Shown here: positions 62,941-64,000 of the stretch, one piece after another
Numbering within the stretch: the stretch's first letter is position 1
Layout: every line of letters starts with the position of its first letter
Assembly (NCBI RefSeq): GCF_003076275.1
Contig: NZ_CP029064.1
Span: forward strand, 1,126,501 to 1,190,500
Direction: 5' to 3'
DNA length: 64,000 nucleotides
Source of the DNA: Microbulbifer sp. A4B17
GTDB lineage: Bacteria > Pseudomonadota > Gammaproteobacteria > Pseudomonadales > Cellvibrionaceae
Made by a program: the position numbers and the translations under genes
The notes under the pieces: generated by a model
Told to the model about the DNA's origin: nothing
Databases searched by the model: none
What the model saw: only the letters and a program-made list of their open reading frames with translations

Positions 62941-63821
62941 TTAGGCTCTTAAATATCAAAAAAATTAAGAGTTATAGTAAAAATAAAGTGTTGTTTTTTT
63001 TACTGCTATTTTTGTTAATGCCAAAATTTTCTATAGAGGCATTAGCGGAGAGTAAGAGCATTAGGGGGGAAAGTATTCGGGATGAGCAGGACAACTTACT
63101 GATGCTTTTCGCTTATTCCGTAGTTTTTCAGGATTGGGTAAACCCTACAGATCAAGATAAGAGAGGTCATAATATTGGCGCAGTCTTATTTGATGATAGT
63201 GTCAAGAGAGTAGCGGCTGTCCAGCTTAATTCAGTTTCAATTTGCAATGACAAAACCCAGCATGCTGAAGTCCGTTTAATGCAACAGTGCCTGGCTGAAA
63301 AATGTCTCGGGCAAAAAACTCAATATCTGACTCATGCCAATGTTGCGATTTATACCACATTAGAGCCCTGTATGATGTGTAGTGGCATGATGACTTTCCT
63401 TGGGGTTTTGCGAGTTGTCTACGGACAGACTGATCCCGATTATGGTCAAAGTATAGAACGACTAAAGCAGAGCTCTAATGAGAGCTGTGGCGGAGAAGAT
63501 TCGCAGTGTATCGTGGATAAACCTGCGAATTATTATACTCGTCGTATAACTTCAGAACCTTCGAAGTTGTTAAAGAGAGAACAGCTGGACGGGGCTTACT
63601 TTGCCTATGAATTACAGCATGGCGACCATATCATTCGTTTCTTATTGACTGACGAAGCTAAACAAATTTATCAGCAAGCTTATCAGGACTTTAAAAATCT
63701 AAACGTTAGGCACAAGGAAAACAGGGCAATATACCGTCAAGCACTCTCAATCCTGAAGCAGCTGGAAAATGGTGAACTGCGGCTGGATTACTGTCCCTCT
63801 TGGCAGTTGCACCATCATTAA
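62931..63821 (+). CDS. Exported deaminase-fold protein (tRNA-adenosine/cytidine deaminase-like)
   Basis: 296 residues overlapping the LysR end. A signal peptide is predicted (~20-40, LLLFLLMPKFSIEALA). The deaminase core has THAEVRLM-like QHAEVRLM (His, catalytic Glu) and TLEPCMMCSGMMT (zinc Cys pair). All ligands are present, so a catalytically competent deaminase outside the cytoplasm is implied. The target is unknown. Confidence 0.65.
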   Translation: MALIRLLNIKKIKSYSKNKVLFFLLLFLLMPKFSIEALAESKSIRGESIRDEQDNLLMLFAYSVVFQDWVNPTDQDKRGHNIGAVLFDDSVKRVAAVQLNSVSICNDKTQHAEVRLMQQCLAEKCLGQKTQYLTHANVAIYTTLEPCMMCSGMMTFLGVLRVVYGQTDPDYGQSIERLKQSSNESCGGEDSQCIVDKPANYYTRRITSEPSKLLKREQLDGAYFAYELQHGDHIIRFLLTDEAKQIYQQAYQDFKNLNVRHKENRAIYRQALSILKQLENGELRLDYCPSWQLHHH

Positions 63822-63842
63822 AATATAAATCCTGTGTTCAAG

Positions 63843-64000
63843 TTACGACTGTTGCAAAGCCTTTTGAGCTTGCTCCGTGAGGTTGATAGTAATCTGCTTG
63901 ATCAACTTCGATTTTAAATTCCAAACATGCCAGTAAAGAGGAATCTCCAAACACTGGTCTTCTGCGAGTTTGACCAACTTTCCACTTTTTAGCAGGCTGG
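63843..64000 (-). CDS. argP: ArgP-like LysR regulator, C-terminal end (gene continues beyond the window)
   Basis: 52 residues readable: LLKSGKLVKLAEDQCLEIPLYWHVWNLKSKLIKQIT ... ALQQS, the typical end of ArgP/IciA-type regulators. The N-terminus lies off the window. Symbol tentative. Confidence 0.6.
   Translation of the reverse strand, partial: SLLKSGKLVKLAEDQCLEIPLYWHVWNLKSKLIKQITINLTEQAQKALQQS

Noticed and set aside
1..64000. CRISPR arrays, tRNA and rRNA genes
   Set aside because: No regularly spaced short repeats and no cloverleaf-like or rRNA sequence noticed on either strand. The ~700-bp repeats are introns, not CRISPR.

Overview
The window reads as chromosomal DNA of a gammaproteobacterium, most likely a marine Microbulbifer/Cellvibrionales-type organism. 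This is inferred from the housekeeping block valS - hypothetical - holC - pepA / lptF - lptG and its codon use; no rRNA or tRNA is present to settle it. The first ~1,010 bases are much richer in G+C and carry the start of a MauG-type di-heme peroxidase. They meet AT-rich DNA abruptly and may be a transferred piece or an assembly chimera.

Bases ~1,000-44,500 are an integron-type gene-cassette array. Short genes, nearly all on the minus strand, are separated by attC recombination sites. No integrase gene and no convincing attI is visible, so within the window it is an integrase-less array. At least thirteen loci (fourteen pieces) carry the same ~700-bp, ORF-less, plus-strand element. Its 5' end, its domain-III-like core and its bulged domain V hairpin identify it as a group IIC intron. 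Each copy sits at the same point of an attC site (after TTG, before TTA), so the stop codon of the upstream cassette gene usually touches the intron 3' end. Seven copies are full length, two share one internal deletion, and the others are fragments. No intron-encoded reverse transcriptase is present.

Cassette cargo includes toxin-antitoxin or immunity pairs (a Tse2-like toxin with a small helical partner; YafO with a minimal upstream partner), two copies of a GNAT plus small acidic protein module, a WapI-like immunity protein, a YcxB-like membrane protein, a transglutaminase-like protein, a three-gene ABC-3C anti-phage-type system, nuclease-like proteins, several unknown secreted or membrane proteins, and a CsrA paralogue on the opposite strand at the array edge.

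Bases ~7,500-24,440 hold an island that interrupts one of these introns: its 5' piece lies at 7384-7503 and a matching-type 3' piece at 24443-24646. The island is edged by two inverted relics of one IS5-type element. It carries an apparently undescribed RiPP gene cluster: a radical SAM/SPASM enzyme, a 63-residue precursor ending in Trp-Gly-Trp-Gly-Trp-Pro-Leu, a ferritin-like di-iron protein, an unknown membrane-anchored protein, an MsbA-type exporter, a flavin monooxygenase, a LolD/MacB-type ATPase with two FtsX-type permeases, a 2-oxoglutarate/Fe(II) oxygenase, an arylamine N-acetyltransferase-like enzyme, an acyl carrier protein, an aminoacyl:carrier-protein ligase and a broken methyltransferase. 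The W-x-W-x-W tail recalls daropeptides and three-residue cyclophane peptides. The ligase, carrier protein and transferase suggest that an amino acid is added to the peptide from a carrier protein. The cluster is interrupted by two decayed insertion sequences.

From ~45,000 to the end the gene order is ordinary core genome: valS, holC, pepA, the lipopolysaccharide exporter permeases lptF/lptG, an RDD protein, methyltransferases, a GMC oxidoreductase, rlmA, tadA, a pore-loop channel, a family-25 glycosyltransferase, a Bcr/CflA-type efflux protein, a VOC protein with a divergent LysR regulator, an exported deaminase-like protein and the end of an ArgP-like regulator.
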